Assembly: GCF_023923205.1 (NCBI RefSeq) | Contig: NZ_CP099490.1 | Coordinates: forward strand, 1,736,001-1,800,000 | Reading direction: 5' to 3' | DNA length: 64,000 nt | Source: Ornithinimicrobium cryptoxanthini | GTDB lineage: Bacteria > Actinomycetota > Actinomycetes > Actinomycetales > Dermatophilaceae | In this document: one piece after another, positions 8,395 to 16,788 of the stretch | How the letters are laid out: each line of letters opens with the position of its first letter | Position numbering within the stretch: position 1 is the first letter of the stretch | Program-made: the position numbers and the translations under genes | The notes under the pieces: model-generated | What the model saw: only the letters and a program-made list of their open reading frames with translations | The model's database searches: none | What the model was told of the DNA's origin: nothing

Positions 8395-8947
8395 CTCAGG
8401 AGATAGTGTGGTGCCTCAGAATTGCTTTGGGCGAGTCGTAACTATTGGGAACTTTGACGGATTCCATATTGGTCATGTTGCCCTTGTGACGCGAGCTGTG
8501 GCCGAGGCGAAGGAGCGAGGCATCCCCTGCACGCTAATCACGTTTGATCCGCACCCACTTACCGTGTTGAGACCGGATGAGTGTCCAAGAATCCTTATGA
8601 CGCTCGAAGAGAAGATCGCACGTGCGATGAGTCTGGGTGTAGATGATGTTTATCCAATTCGTTTCGATGCCGAATTTGCGGATACCACTCGTGATGAGTT
8701 TCTTGTGTCGACGCTAGTAGATCGTCTGCAGACTAGGGTGGTTATTGTTGGTCGTGACTTCCGATGTGGCAAAGGGGGGACAGGTGACATCGCGTGGCTA
8801 GAAGCAACTGCTCCTCCCTACGGAATCGAAGTGCTTGCAGAGGAGCTTGTTGTTGATGGATCTGAGAAAGTTTCCTCTAGTGCTATCCGTCTCGCGTTGG
8901 AGGAAGGGGATATCAACGCGGCGGTGCGAATGCTTGATGGCGGGTAA
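8387..8947 (+). CDS. stand-alone FAD synthetase (RibF N-terminal domain only)
   Basis: The 186 residues match the FMN adenylyltransferase half of bifunctional RibF. Visible motifs are IGNFDGFHIGH (nucleotide-binding HxGH), TFDPHP, GRDFRCGKGGTGD and the SSSAIR motif. The riboflavin kinase domain, normally about 130 residues more, is missing: a stop follows at once and the next 140 bases hold no kinase. ATG 8387 overlaps the hydrolase stop; GTG 8408 is an alternative start. It probably makes FAD for the acyl-CoA dehydrogenases of the operon. Confidence 0.85.
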   Translation: MLSSGDSVVPQNCFGRVVTIGNFDGFHIGHVALVTRAVAEAKERGIPCTLITFDPHPLTVLRPDECPRILMTLEEKIARAMSLGVDDVYPIRFDAEFADTTRDEFLVSTLVDRLQTRVVIVGRDFRCGKGGTGDIAWLEATAPPYGIEVLAEELVVDGSEKVSSSAIRLALEEGDINAAVRMLDGG

Positions 8948-9089
8948 CTGTAGGTTGGTTCGCCTGTGCGAAGGTCCACCTTGTGCCCCAGGCCAGTCGA
9001 GTATGGCCTATCAGGCTTGGTCCGATCGCGGCTATGCCATAGAGCCCCATGGAGCACTTCCTAGATGCCTATAAGAAGGGCTGTATTGA

Positions 9090-10322
9090 ATGCCATCCCT
9101 TGGGTACAGGAAAAGCCTCTTGGCGAGTCTGACGGCGACGATGGCTGTAGGTCCCCTTTTCACACATAGTTTGTCGAGCTCCGGTATCGCCCTCGTGGAG
9201 CAGTATTCGATATCTGTGTCGCAATTTGGGTATTTTGCAGTGGTATTGTTCTCGAGCGCGGGTCTTGCGAGTCTTTTATTGGCTGGTATAGCTGACAGAT
9301 TGACGGTTGTCCTGCAGTTGATACTGGTTCATGGTGGAACCGCTGTAGCGTTCTTGTTGGTGGCCGTTGGATCGAGGCTCTGGGTCATCTTGTTTGCCGC
9401 AGGTGTCGCGGGTGCATGTCAGGCGTTTTCCACACCGATTACGAATCTGATCGTCGCTCGAAGTGTTAGTGCGTCTTTGCGTCCAAGTTGGATAGGCGTT
9501 AAGCAGTCTGGCGTGCAGGCTGGGCAGGTGGTTGCGGGTATCGGTTTTCCCGCGCTGTACCTGATCGGTGGTTGGCGTTTCGCCTGTCTCGTCGGGGCGG
9601 CCTTCGCTGTGATGCTGCTGGTGTTTGGGATTTTGATTGAGAAGCTCGCAGGGGAGGCGAGGGAAGCGCGCTTTCCGGATCCTGCATCGACAGTGAATGG
9701 AACCTCCGACGGCGAAGTAATTTCGGGGTTGGGCTTGGTTTCGCAGACTCTGTTGCTCACAGGGTTCACGTTTATGGTGGGGATTGGGATTCAGTCCACG
9801 AATGTATATTTGTCACTGTTCGCGGTAGAACGTCTTGAGATGTCCCTAGTCGCGGGTGGTGTAGCGGTTAGCGTCGCAGGCGGTATTGCTATACTCAGTC
9901 GTTTGGCTTTCACGAGAAGCACTTGGGTGCTGCAGCACCGGGTTCAGACGTTGCTGCGTGGTTTAGTAAGTGGTGGTGTCGTAGCCATGGCTGCTCTCAT
10001 ACTCGCGGATGTGTTGCATGCCCCTGTGTTGTTTTGGGTGGGGACGTGCATTCACGGTGCTACTTCTCTAGTTATTATTGTTGTGGTGAATTCCGTAATC
10101 GTTCAGAGCAGGTCAGGGAGGGGAATTGGCCTAGCCACAGCAGTAGTGGCTGGGGGTACGTATCTGGGTTTCGCTAGCGGTCCTTTAGTGATGGGCCTTC
10201 TGCTGTCTATGTTTGATGGTTTCCTTTGGGCATGGGTTGGTGTCGGGACTGGCTATATTGGGGCTTTTCTAATTCTTCTCGCGTGGGGCTGGTGGGGATC
10301 CAGGGTGGCTGGGCGCCCGTGA
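9090..10322 (+). CDS. MFS transporter
   Basis: 410 residues with about 12 hydrophobic segments in two halves, separated by a hydrophilic loop near residue 200. The conserved loop after helix 2 (LLAGIADRLTV) is of MFS type. The gene follows the FAD synthetase by 142 bases, which contain only a small hairpin near 8955-8970, so it may have its own promoter or be read through. Likely role is uptake of a pathway substrate or export of a product; direction cannot be told. Confidence 0.85.
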   Translation: MPSLGYRKSLLASLTATMAVGPLFTHSLSSSGIALVEQYSISVSQFGYFAVVLFSSAGLASLLLAGIADRLTVVLQLILVHGGTAVAFLLVAVGSRLWVILFAAGVAGACQAFSTPITNLIVARSVSASLRPSWIGVKQSGVQAGQVVAGIGFPALYLIGGWRFACLVGAAFAVMLLVFGILIEKLAGEAREARFPDPASTVNGTSDGEVISGLGLVSQTLLLTGFTFMVGIGIQSTNVYLSLFAVERLEMSLVAGGVAVSVAGGIAILSRLAFTRSTWVLQHRVQTLLRGLVSGGVVAMAALILADVLHAPVLFWVGTCIHGATSLVIIVVVNSVIVQSRSGRGIGLATAVVAGGTYLGFASGPLVMGLLLSMFDGFLWAWVGVGTGYIGAFLILLAWGWWGSRVAGRP

Positions 10323-10817
10323 TAATCATTTTGGCTGCTAGGCATGTCTAGTGAGCCGTAGTTGTTTGGCGTGTGATATATTCTCGAACTATTCGTCTTT
10401 CCGTTATGTTGTGTCGGCGTGTGAGCTAATTCCTCCTGGTTGCCCGAGGCCCGACATCGACGAGGGCCATTTCGCCGGGGTCAACCAGAGTGACGCGGCG
10501 AGGATGAAAGCGCTCGAGCAGGTGGGCGGAGGAGGGTCCCAACCTCACCAAGAGGGAGGTGTCCCTGGCCGTGGCAAAGGGCTTGTATGACTTGGAGTGC
10601 CTCCTGGTGACGGGTGGTGGCGATCGGTGATGGTGTCCGAGTCTGTGTCCGACGTCCGTCGCTGGGTAGGCTCCCTCATGCGTTCATTTGTCCTCGGAGA
10701 CGTGTCACATGGTTGGACTAAGGTCTGTGCCGGTGGTTGGGGGCAACCATGGAGCGTCCTGACGCGGCATGGCACCGCTGTCAGGAGGGCTCCTCTAATA
10801 GCGTGCCGCGGGCGCGA
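10323..10817. other. intergenic junction, no supportable gene
   Basis: About 500 bases between the MFS gene and the DUF262-HNH gene. The first 100 bases share the low-GC look of the operon, then composition turns GC-rich near 10,440. Short open pieces (for example one with DAARMKALEQ) recall transposase coiled regions but none has a start, size and context that I can support. It looks like an assembly joint between two acquired blocks. Confidence 0.5.
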
Positions 10818-11945
10818 CTACAGGTCTCCCTTGGACCTGTTGCAGGCGATGCAGAGCATCTGGCAGTTGTCGGGGGTGGTTTTCCCACCATTGGACCAGG
10901 GCACGATGTGGTCGGCGTCCATCTTCGACAACTCGAACGTCATTTGGCCGTGAGTGTTGCCGGGGGTCTTGCACTTCTTGCCGTTGGCGCAGCGAGCCTT
11001 CTGGCGGGTGAAGGCTCCTCGACGGGCTGCCTTGTCGAACTGGCGCAGGCTGAGGTGCTTCTCGTCACGAGTGAGGACGTAGGGGTAGATACCCTTCTTC
11101 GACTTGACCTCGTCGTCGGCCATGAGGTCGTTGATTTCAGTTTCGAGGGCAGCGGTGTCGACGGGGTCCTTGCCGTACTGGTCGTACAGCGGGCCCCAGG
11201 CGATGCCCTTCATTTCCGTGCGGTAGCCGACGAAGCAGTCCTCGACCCAGTTCAGGACGTTTCGGAAGTAGGTCCATAGTTTGTTAGCGTTCTGGTCGTG
11301 CTGGTGGGTCGCCATGTAGTGCTCGATCTTGCCGTCGCTGATCCACTTCAGCGCGGTCTCCAGGTAGTGCTGGCGGATCGGCGCCCCGGTCAGGTACTTG
11401 TCGCCGAGGCCGTAGGCCGCTCCGCCGGTCTTGGAGAAGATCGACTTGGCGTGGGTGAGCCACGGGCCGGTGTAGACCGCGTTGAGGAGTTCCTGGTCGG
11501 TGAGCTTCTCGCCGGCGATGTTGATGATGCGGAACCAGTCGAGCTTCTCGGAGTCGGTGCCCTGGCAGAAGTAGACCATGAGCTCGTAGTCGAGGAACTT
11601 TTCGCGCTCGTCGGTGGTGAGGTTGTCGAAGCCCTTGCGGTTGCCGTTGAGCAGGACGGAGAAGTCGCCGGCTGCGTACTGGCAGAGCGAGACGGTGCGC
11701 TGCTGGCCATCGAGCAGCTCGTACGTCCCGTCCTCGTTGACCACCCAGTAGAAGACGTTGAGCGGGAACCCCTTGAAGATGGTGTCGATGACCGCGTCGC
11801 GCTGCTTGTCCTTGTAGACGAACTCGCGCTGGTAGGGCGGGCGAATGTTCAGCTGCCCGCCGTAGCCGAAGACGCCCTCTTCGGCGTGGTCGCGGTAGTT
11901 CTCGATTATGTCCCGGATAGGTATCTGGTGCCGATCGATCTTCAC
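10818..11945 (-). CDS. DUF262 (GmrSD N-terminal-like) protein with C-terminal HNH nuclease
   Basis: The first ~100 residues form a DUF262/ParB-like domain with IRPPYQREFVYKDKQRDAV and the hallmark LLDGQQRT. The last ~60 residues form an HNH domain with cysteines (ARCANGKKCKT) and DADHIVPWSNGG...DNCQMLCIACNRSKG, complete in H, N and H positions. GTG start at 11945 overlaps the stop of the upstream methylase as GTGA. In GmrSD and SspE-type proteins DUF262 couples nucleotide hydrolysis or DNA-modification sensing to an HNH nuclease. Together with the methylase it is probably the restriction half of a modification-linked defence pair. Confidence 0.85.
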   Translation of the reverse strand: MKIDRHQIPIRDIIENYRDHAEEGVFGYGGQLNIRPPYQREFVYKDKQRDAVIDTIFKGFPLNVFYWVVNEDGTYELLDGQQRTVSLCQYAAGDFSVLLNGNRKGFDNLTTDEREKFLDYELMVYFCQGTDSEKLDWFRIINIAGEKLTDQELLNAVYTGPWLTHAKSIFSKTGGAAYGLGDKYLTGAPIRQHYLETALKWISDGKIEHYMATHQHDQNANKLWTYFRNVLNWVEDCFVGYRTEMKGIAWGPLYDQYGKDPVDTAALETEINDLMADDEVKSKKGIYPYVLTRDEKHLSLRQFDKAARRGAFTRQKARCANGKKCKTPGNTHGQMTFELSKMDADHIVPWSNGGKTTPDNCQMLCIACNRSKGDL

Positions 11946-13045
11946 GATGCGCCTCCGATTTGCTTGATGATGACACGGTCGAACATGCGCTTGTAGGTGC
12001 CATCACTCTGCGCAAGATAGAACCTAGGCCCACCCTTGGTGTAGGTCCCATCGGGCGCGATGTCTTTCATGGGCTGGGCCAAACCGCCGCTGTAGCCGAT
12101 GATCTCGAACTGATCGGGGTTGTGGCTGTCGAGGAAGGTCGAGGAGACCCCCATCTCACCGTCGTAGTCCCGTGGGATCTGACTGACCGTCCCGACCTCG
12201 ATGGCCGGATAGTTGACGTACGTCGGGTACTGCTCGGGGGTGTAGCGCTTGAAGAGGGTGAGGTTCTCGTGGCGCTTGGCGATGTCGAGGTTGGTGAACC
12301 AAGAGATGTTGCGGAACTTGACGAGGCCGGTCTTGGGGTCAAAGACCCCGCTGGCGAACTTGCGGTCTCGGTAGGCGTCCGGCACTCGGAAGTAGGCGTT
12401 CCCGTTCTTGAAGCCGTTCCCGAGCCACATCCGCCCGGATTGGAAGAAGGGCCAGATCGGTTTATAGGTCACAGACAGCTTACTGGCCACGATGACGAAC
12501 TTCTTGTCGTGCTCCATGAGCTGCCCGATGAACTCCGACAGCAGCGAGAACGGGGGGTTGGTCACGACGATGTCGGACTCATTGAGGAGCTCGACGGACT
12601 CTGAGCTGCGGAAGTCTCCGGTGCCCTCCAGCATTGTCATGGTGTTGGCATCGTGCCGCAGGAGCTGCTCGACGTCGAGCAGGTCGATCGCACCGTCGTC
12701 GTTGAGGTCGGGCACCTCAGTGATCTCGACCTTGTAAGGCTGCTTCGGATCCGGCGCGTCGCGCAGACCGGCGGTCTCGAAGAGGTCGATTTGGTTCCCG
12801 ACGATGGGCGACCTGGTGTAGCTGGTGGCGATGAGCTTCTTCAGCCCAAGCGCGTTGAAGTTCATGGCGAAGTACTTGAAGAAGTCACTCTCGTAGGGGT
12901 CGTCGCAATTGCAAAAGACGACCTTGTCCTTGAAGTGAGGCTTGTAGTGCCTCAGCTCGTACTCGATGTCCTCGATCCTGCTGTAGTACTCGTCCTTGGG
13001 GTCACCAGCCCGCTCGCTGAGTGCCTTGCTGCGTGCCGTCGCCAT
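11942..13045 (-). CDS. adenine-specific DNA methyltransferase, EcoRI-methylase type
   Basis: A 367-residue methylase. The catalytic motif IV is NPPF in DIVVTNPPFSLLSEF, and an upstream segment KVVFCNCDDPYESDFFKYF is typical of the EcoRI-type family. ATG 13045 is chosen because family-like sequence begins at MATARSKALSE; the longer open frame upstream (to 13384) is low-complexity and in a different style. Its stop overlaps the DUF262-HNH start, so both are translated together. It would protect host DNA, or mark it, for the partner nuclease. The recognition sequence is unknown. Confidence 0.85.
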   Translation of the reverse strand: MATARSKALSERAGDPKDEYYSRIEDIEYELRHYKPHFKDKVVFCNCDDPYESDFFKYFAMNFNALGLKKLIATSYTRSPIVGNQIDLFETAGLRDAPDPKQPYKVEITEVPDLNDDGAIDLLDVEQLLRHDANTMTMLEGTGDFRSSESVELLNESDIVVTNPPFSLLSEFIGQLMEHDKKFVIVASKLSVTYKPIWPFFQSGRMWLGNGFKNGNAYFRVPDAYRDRKFASGVFDPKTGLVKFRNISWFTNLDIAKRHENLTLFKRYTPEQYPTYVNYPAIEVGTVSQIPRDYDGEMGVSSTFLDSHNPDQFEIIGYSGGLAQPMKDIAPDGTYTKGGPRFYLAQSDGTYKRMFDRVIIKQIGGAS

Positions 13046-13636
13046 GCTTCCAGTCCCATCCGCTCGCCTTCGAGGGAGTCTATCGAGCCGGTGCCAGCGC
13101 TGACCACAGCCGTCCTGGCTCGGGCGGCGGCTTGCCGTACCCCAGCGGTGGTTGACCATCGGCCGGCAGTAGGTCGAGGCGATCGAGCCGCAGACCGAGC
13201 AAGACCAGGAGGACGGCTCACGGCTGCGGCACACAGTGGCGGGCCTGCACCTGGCGCTGGAAGAGTCCCGGATGGAGTTGGGCCGCGCCCAGGCTGCGCT
13301 CCTGCGGTCTGCCGCCGCCGTACGGGAGTCGGTCACCTGCCCGATGGGCTGAGGTTCGAGCCCGTGCACGCCAACCTGCTGCACCGCCCGCTTCTCCCAA
13401 CGGTGTCACGGGTGTCGAGCCAGACCGGCAACGTCCTGTCCTTACCCGACAGCGCATCACGGGCCGCTGGTGAGGGGATGAGGGGCCATCGGGACGTGCC
13501 AGGTGACGGCATTGGGCCGGCGCTGTCGATCGCGCGATAAGCGACGGTGAGACCCGGACGCGCGTGCGGCCGCTTTTGGTGCGTAGGTGGGTTCGTGCGG
13601 CGGGCCCTGACACAACACCAAGCGAAGGAACGTGAC
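13046..13636 (+). other. gene-poor stretch with a possible gene remnant
   Basis: No complete gene is supportable. On the + strand an open piece at about 13,173-13,352 encodes a helical tail (HTVAGLHLALEESRMELG) and ends in CPMG, but lacks a start codon after the stop at 13,170. It resembles in style the helical proteins that follow, so it may be a truncated member of that block. The rest up to 13,636 shows nothing further. Confidence 0.4.
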
Positions 13637-13792
13637 ATGACGCAACCATTCACGAACGCTGTCCCGATGGCCGCCCAGCTGCAGGAGGCGCGCATGGCCG
13701 TGGCCCGGGTCGGTGAATTGCTGGAGCAGGCGGACGGACAGCTCGAGGTGATTCTGCGATCCGACCTGCAGGCGGTTGACTGCGATGAGTGA
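13637..13792 (+). CDS. small hypothetical protein
   Basis: A 51-residue protein with an amphipathic helical core (AAQLQEARMAVARVGELLEQADGQLEVIL). ATG 13637 follows a purine-rich GAAGGAA site. Its stop overlaps the next start by eight bases, which supports real translation. No recognised domain; it belongs to a run of helical proteins probably carried by an integrated element. Confidence 0.6.
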   Translation: MTQPFTNAVPMAAQLQEARMAVARVGELLEQADGQLEVILRSDLQAVDCDE

Positions 13793-14540
13793 GTCCAGCG
13801 AGACCGCTGGCGCTGAGTCGGTGCGCGGTGGGTCCGCGGCGTCGAAGGATCCGTTGACGTGGCGGTTTGCCGGGGCCTCTGAGACTCGTTGGTTGCTGTC
13901 TCAGACGAAGCACACCCTGGGGCAGGCGCGCGACGGGATCCGGCAGATGAACCAGGCCGTGACACAGGCGTGGTCGTCCGTGGAGGGGATCAACACTCTG
14001 CGCGGCAGCCGTGAAGCTGCCAGTTCGGGCGAGGCGCTGCGGGAGCTGGCAGAGGCGTGCGAGAGCGCCGCTCAGAGCGGGCGCAGCATCCATCACCATG
14101 TCCGCCAGGGCATCGAGGATGCCCGCACTGCCGTGGTCAAGGTCAGCCGGTTGGAGTCGCCTACCCGGCGGGACGAGGTCGACCGGGACATGTTGGTTAC
14201 CCGACTGGAACACCTCGACGAGCGGTTGGGTTCGGCCCTGCCGCTGGTGGAGCAGTCCGTGGTCGCTTTGGCTGGCATCGCCGAGCACGCCCGGCAGTCC
14301 ACGCCCACCCAAGGCCGCGACGCTTCGCTGGCCACGGCCACCCTTGAACACCGCCTGAGGGCTTCGACCGGCGCCGGGGGCGTTCTGCGTGATGAGCTCG
14401 CCCGGGCCGAACAGGCCTCCGACCTTGCACGGGCCCAGGCGCTGACCATCTCCCACGGTGTCAGGGTTCGTATGGACGCCGCCCGTGAGCGCGCCCCCGT
14501 ACCCGGCGGCCCCGGGTCGGCTCCTGGAGTGGGACGGTGA
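13785..14540 (+). CDS. hypothetical coiled-coil protein
   Basis: About 251 residues, almost wholly helical, without signal peptide or membrane segment. Heptad-like stretches occur around residues 40-130 and 150-230. ATG 13785 lies inside the previous gene, and the stop is overlapped by the next GTG (GTGA). No motif identifies it. Architecture recalls structural or ESX-like helical proteins found in actinobacterial mobile elements, but that is only an impression. Confidence 0.65.
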   Translation: MSESSETAGAESVRGGSAASKDPLTWRFAGASETRWLLSQTKHTLGQARDGIRQMNQAVTQAWSSVEGINTLRGSREAASSGEALRELAEACESAAQSGRSIHHHVRQGIEDARTAVVKVSRLESPTRRDEVDRDMLVTRLEHLDERLGSALPLVEQSVVALAGIAEHARQSTPTQGRDASLATATLEHRLRASTGAGGVLRDELARAEQASDLARAQALTISHGVRVRMDAARERAPVPGGPGSAPGVGR

Positions 14541-15076
14541 GACAGGTGGCGGCGACGGCCGTTGACCCGCAGGTCCGGGCAGCGGGGAGCCTGCCGGATC
14601 TCCAGCAACTCCTGGACGCTGCATATCAGCGGTTCGATGACTGGGCAGAACTGGTCGAGCATCATCCCACGGCTAACACGGGGGTTGTCATCGACCAGGC
14701 CGAGGACCTGCGGCGCCTCTTTCGCCAGGCAGCCAACGGCGCCTACAAACTACTCACCGAACTGCGCAGGTCCCAGAAGGTGACGCCTTCCGCAAGTGGG
14801 TCCTACCCGCCGGCGATCTTGGCGGTCCTGGCCGCGGCGGCCTCCTTCGACGCCGCGACACAAGCGATCAGCCCGGTGGCCTCCGGGCTACGCCTCGACA
14901 CGCAACTCCGCTACAAGGTCCCGGCGTCCCTACGGGCCACTGCCCAATTCCTGGCCGCAGCCACCAACGCCCTCACCCAGACACAAGCCTTCCTCGCCCA
15001 GGCCGAGAGCGAGGTGACCTCGCAGTCACCGCACCTGCCCGTGGCGCGCACTACCGAACGCACAGGAGGTTGTTGA
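14537..15076 (+). CDS. hypothetical helical protein
   Basis: 179 residues, helical and alanine-rich. GTG 14537 is coupled to the previous stop. The middle part (PPAILAVLAAAASFDAATQA) is hydrophobic but not a convincing membrane segment. No recognised family. It ends just before a SD-like AGGAGG at 15064-15069 that serves the next reading frame, so the run continues as an operon. Confidence 0.65.
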   Translation: MRQVAATAVDPQVRAAGSLPDLQQLLDAAYQRFDDWAELVEHHPTANTGVVIDQAEDLRRLFRQAANGAYKLLTELRRSQKVTPSASGSYPPAILAVLAAAASFDAATQAISPVASGLRLDTQLRYKVPASLRATAQFLAAATNALTQTQAFLAQAESEVTSQSPHLPVARTTERTGGC

Positions 15077-15297
15077 CGAAGGACAGGTCTGGCGAACAGC
15101 AGACAAGGGCGGCGCGGGCTGCCCGGGAGGCGCAACGGACCGCACGGACACCTGCGATTCGGCGTGTGCAGGACCTCAACCACACCCAGCGGCTACAGCA
15201 GGCGCAACGGATCTAGGAGCAGGAGGACCTCGTCGCCGAGGACGTCGAACGGGCAGGTCGCGACGAGCCGGGGAACGTCAGCGGGCCGTCGTACTGA
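15070..15297 (+). pseudogene. short helical gene interrupted by an amber codon
   Basis: A strong SD (AGGAGG) precedes TTG codons at 15070 and 15073. The frame encodes KDRSGEQQTRAARAAREAQ and more basic helix, meets TAG at 15214-15216, and stays open in the same style (EQEDLVAEDVERAGRDEPG) to TGA 15297. This looks like one gene of about 75 codons with a premature stop. Alternatively the first 48-residue product is the real protein. The 3' end overlaps the convergent M48-like gene. Confidence 0.45.
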
Positions 15298-16201
15298 GCG
15301 CGGGGTTTGCTCGCGGGGCCTCGCCCGGGACGACCACCTGCTCACCTTGCATTTCTGGGTGCTGCAGGCGCACTGCCCGGTCCCTGGTGTAGTCGTCGGT
15401 GAAGCTCTTGACCAGCAGCTGCGCGTAGACCCTCGCGAGGCCGGTCTGCACCAGGTAGTGGTCACCGATCCGATGACGGGCCCGCGACCAGGACCGGAAT
15501 GTCCACCAGGTCCACAGCACTACCGCCCAGCAGGCGGTGCTGACGAACATGGCGGGGTCCTGGGTCGCGCCGAGCCAGATCCCCGCGCCGGCATTCATCA
15601 GCAGGCAGGTCAGCATGAGCCAACGGGGTATCAAGGCGGAGGCGACGGCCCACATGAGAGCGATGAACGTCAACCAGACCTTCCACGGCGCGAGCAGGAC
15701 CCTGATCGCCGGGTCGCTGCGGGTCAGGCCGGCACGCATCACACCCACCTCGTGCGCGACAACGGCTGCGGCTGCCCCTGTCGAGAGGTGACCCAGGCGC
15801 ACGTCCTCGATCAACCCTCGGCTGACCACGATGATCCGTCTCCCGACCGCGGTGACCGCAATTCCACGGCTGGGCCCGACAAGCAACGTCAGGTGTGCTG
15901 ATTCCACGCCGTGCTCGAGCAGGACCTGCGCGACCGGGCCGAGGGTGTGGCGTTGGTGCAGCCGTGGAGCCCGCGCCCACATGAACACCGCCTGGCACCG
16001 TTCTCCTACGGGTGTGCTGGCAGCGATGGCCAGCACCGGCACGATCACCAGCAGGAAGGCCGGCCAGTACTGGCGCGCTACCAGGGCGGCGACGACCAGC
16101 CACATCGCCGCGCTCATCACCATCGGCACGATCATCACCCGCGCATAAGCGCGTCGTGCCCGCCCTGCCGTCATCGCTGCCACCTCCACGTGGTCGTTCA
16201 C
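15278..16201 (-). CDS. membrane protein related to M48 peptidases, with altered zinc motif
   Basis: 307 residues with paired hydrophobic segments near residues 25-60 and 175-225. Between them lies an M48-like core: a segment HTLGPVAQVLLEHG, a VVSRGLIEDV-like lead and AAAVVAHEVGVMRAG. The usual zinc motif is HExxH; here it reads HEVGV, so the second histidine is missing. It is therefore probably inactive as a protease, or uses another ligand. It runs opposite to the helical-protein genes on both sides. Start at 16201 is the first in frame; an ATG nine codons later is possible. Confidence 0.65.
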   Translation of the reverse strand: MNDHVEVAAMTAGRARRAYARVMIVPMVMSAAMWLVVAALVARQYWPAFLLVIVPVLAIAASTPVGERCQAVFMWARAPRLHQRHTLGPVAQVLLEHGVESAHLTLLVGPSRGIAVTAVGRRIIVVSRGLIEDVRLGHLSTGAAAAVVAHEVGVMRAGLTRSDPAIRVLLAPWKVWLTFIALMWAVASALIPRWLMLTCLLMNAGAGIWLGATQDPAMFVSTACWAVVLWTWWTFRSWSRARHRIGDHYLVQTGLARVYAQLLVKSFTDDYTRDRAVRLQHPEMQGEQVVVPGEAPRANPALSTTAR

Positions 16202-16431
16202 CGCCAGTCGTTTGGTCGAGTTTGGGTGGGTGGTTTTGACACCCCCGGCTCTCGCGTCCCCGCTTTAGGGGTCATGACCAGAGTGCCCGAGGCCACCGAC
16301 AGGCCGCAGCGGTTATCCACAGGCGTTCGCGGCCGCCCGTACGCCCCCAGATCCGCCGCCGGCCAGGACTGCCTTGCCAGGGCGTTGCTAGGCAGGCGGA
16401 TACCGCCGTCCCTGACCACGAAGGAACTCCC

Positions 16432-16788
16432 ATGATGCCGCTCGACCAGCCGGTTACCACTCCTGCCGCTGCCCAGGTCCTGGTACGAATGCACCAGCTG
16501 CTGTGGCAGGCCAGCACCGAGGCCCACCGACGCGCGTGCGCTGCACCCGATCCGCCCGCTGTTGACCTGGCGTTCATCCTGGACCACCTGTGCGCCCAGG
16601 TCTATGACCTGGTGCCGGGCGACTACCGCGACGCCCTCCTGGACCGGCCGGCGACGTGCGGGGCCGATCCGGTAGATCTCGCTGCGCAGGCCGAGGGGCT
16701 CAGCCGACAGGAACCTGTCAACGACTTCCCGCCCGGGATCTGTCTGGTCGTGGTGCGGTTGATCGACACCGTCCGGGACTTCTCATGA
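16432..16788 (+). CDS. hypothetical protein
   Basis: 118 residues, start at one of two adjacent ATGs (16432 or 16435) after an AAGGAA-like site. The sequence is helical with a hydrophobic C-terminal patch (GICLVVVRLIDTV). Its stop overlaps the next start as ATGA. No recognised family. It is separated from the upstream minus-strand gene by about 230 bases, where a promoter for this pair is likely. Confidence 0.6.
   Translation: MMPLDQPVTTPAAAQVLVRMHQLLWQASTEAHRRACAAPDPPAVDLAFILDHLCAQVYDLVPGDYRDALLDRPATCGADPVDLAAQAEGLSRQEPVNDFPPGICLVVVRLIDTVRDFS

Noticed and set aside
13046..13384. N-terminal extension of the adenine methylase
   Set aside because: Extension is Arg/Ser-rich and unlike the family; homology starts at ATG 13045.
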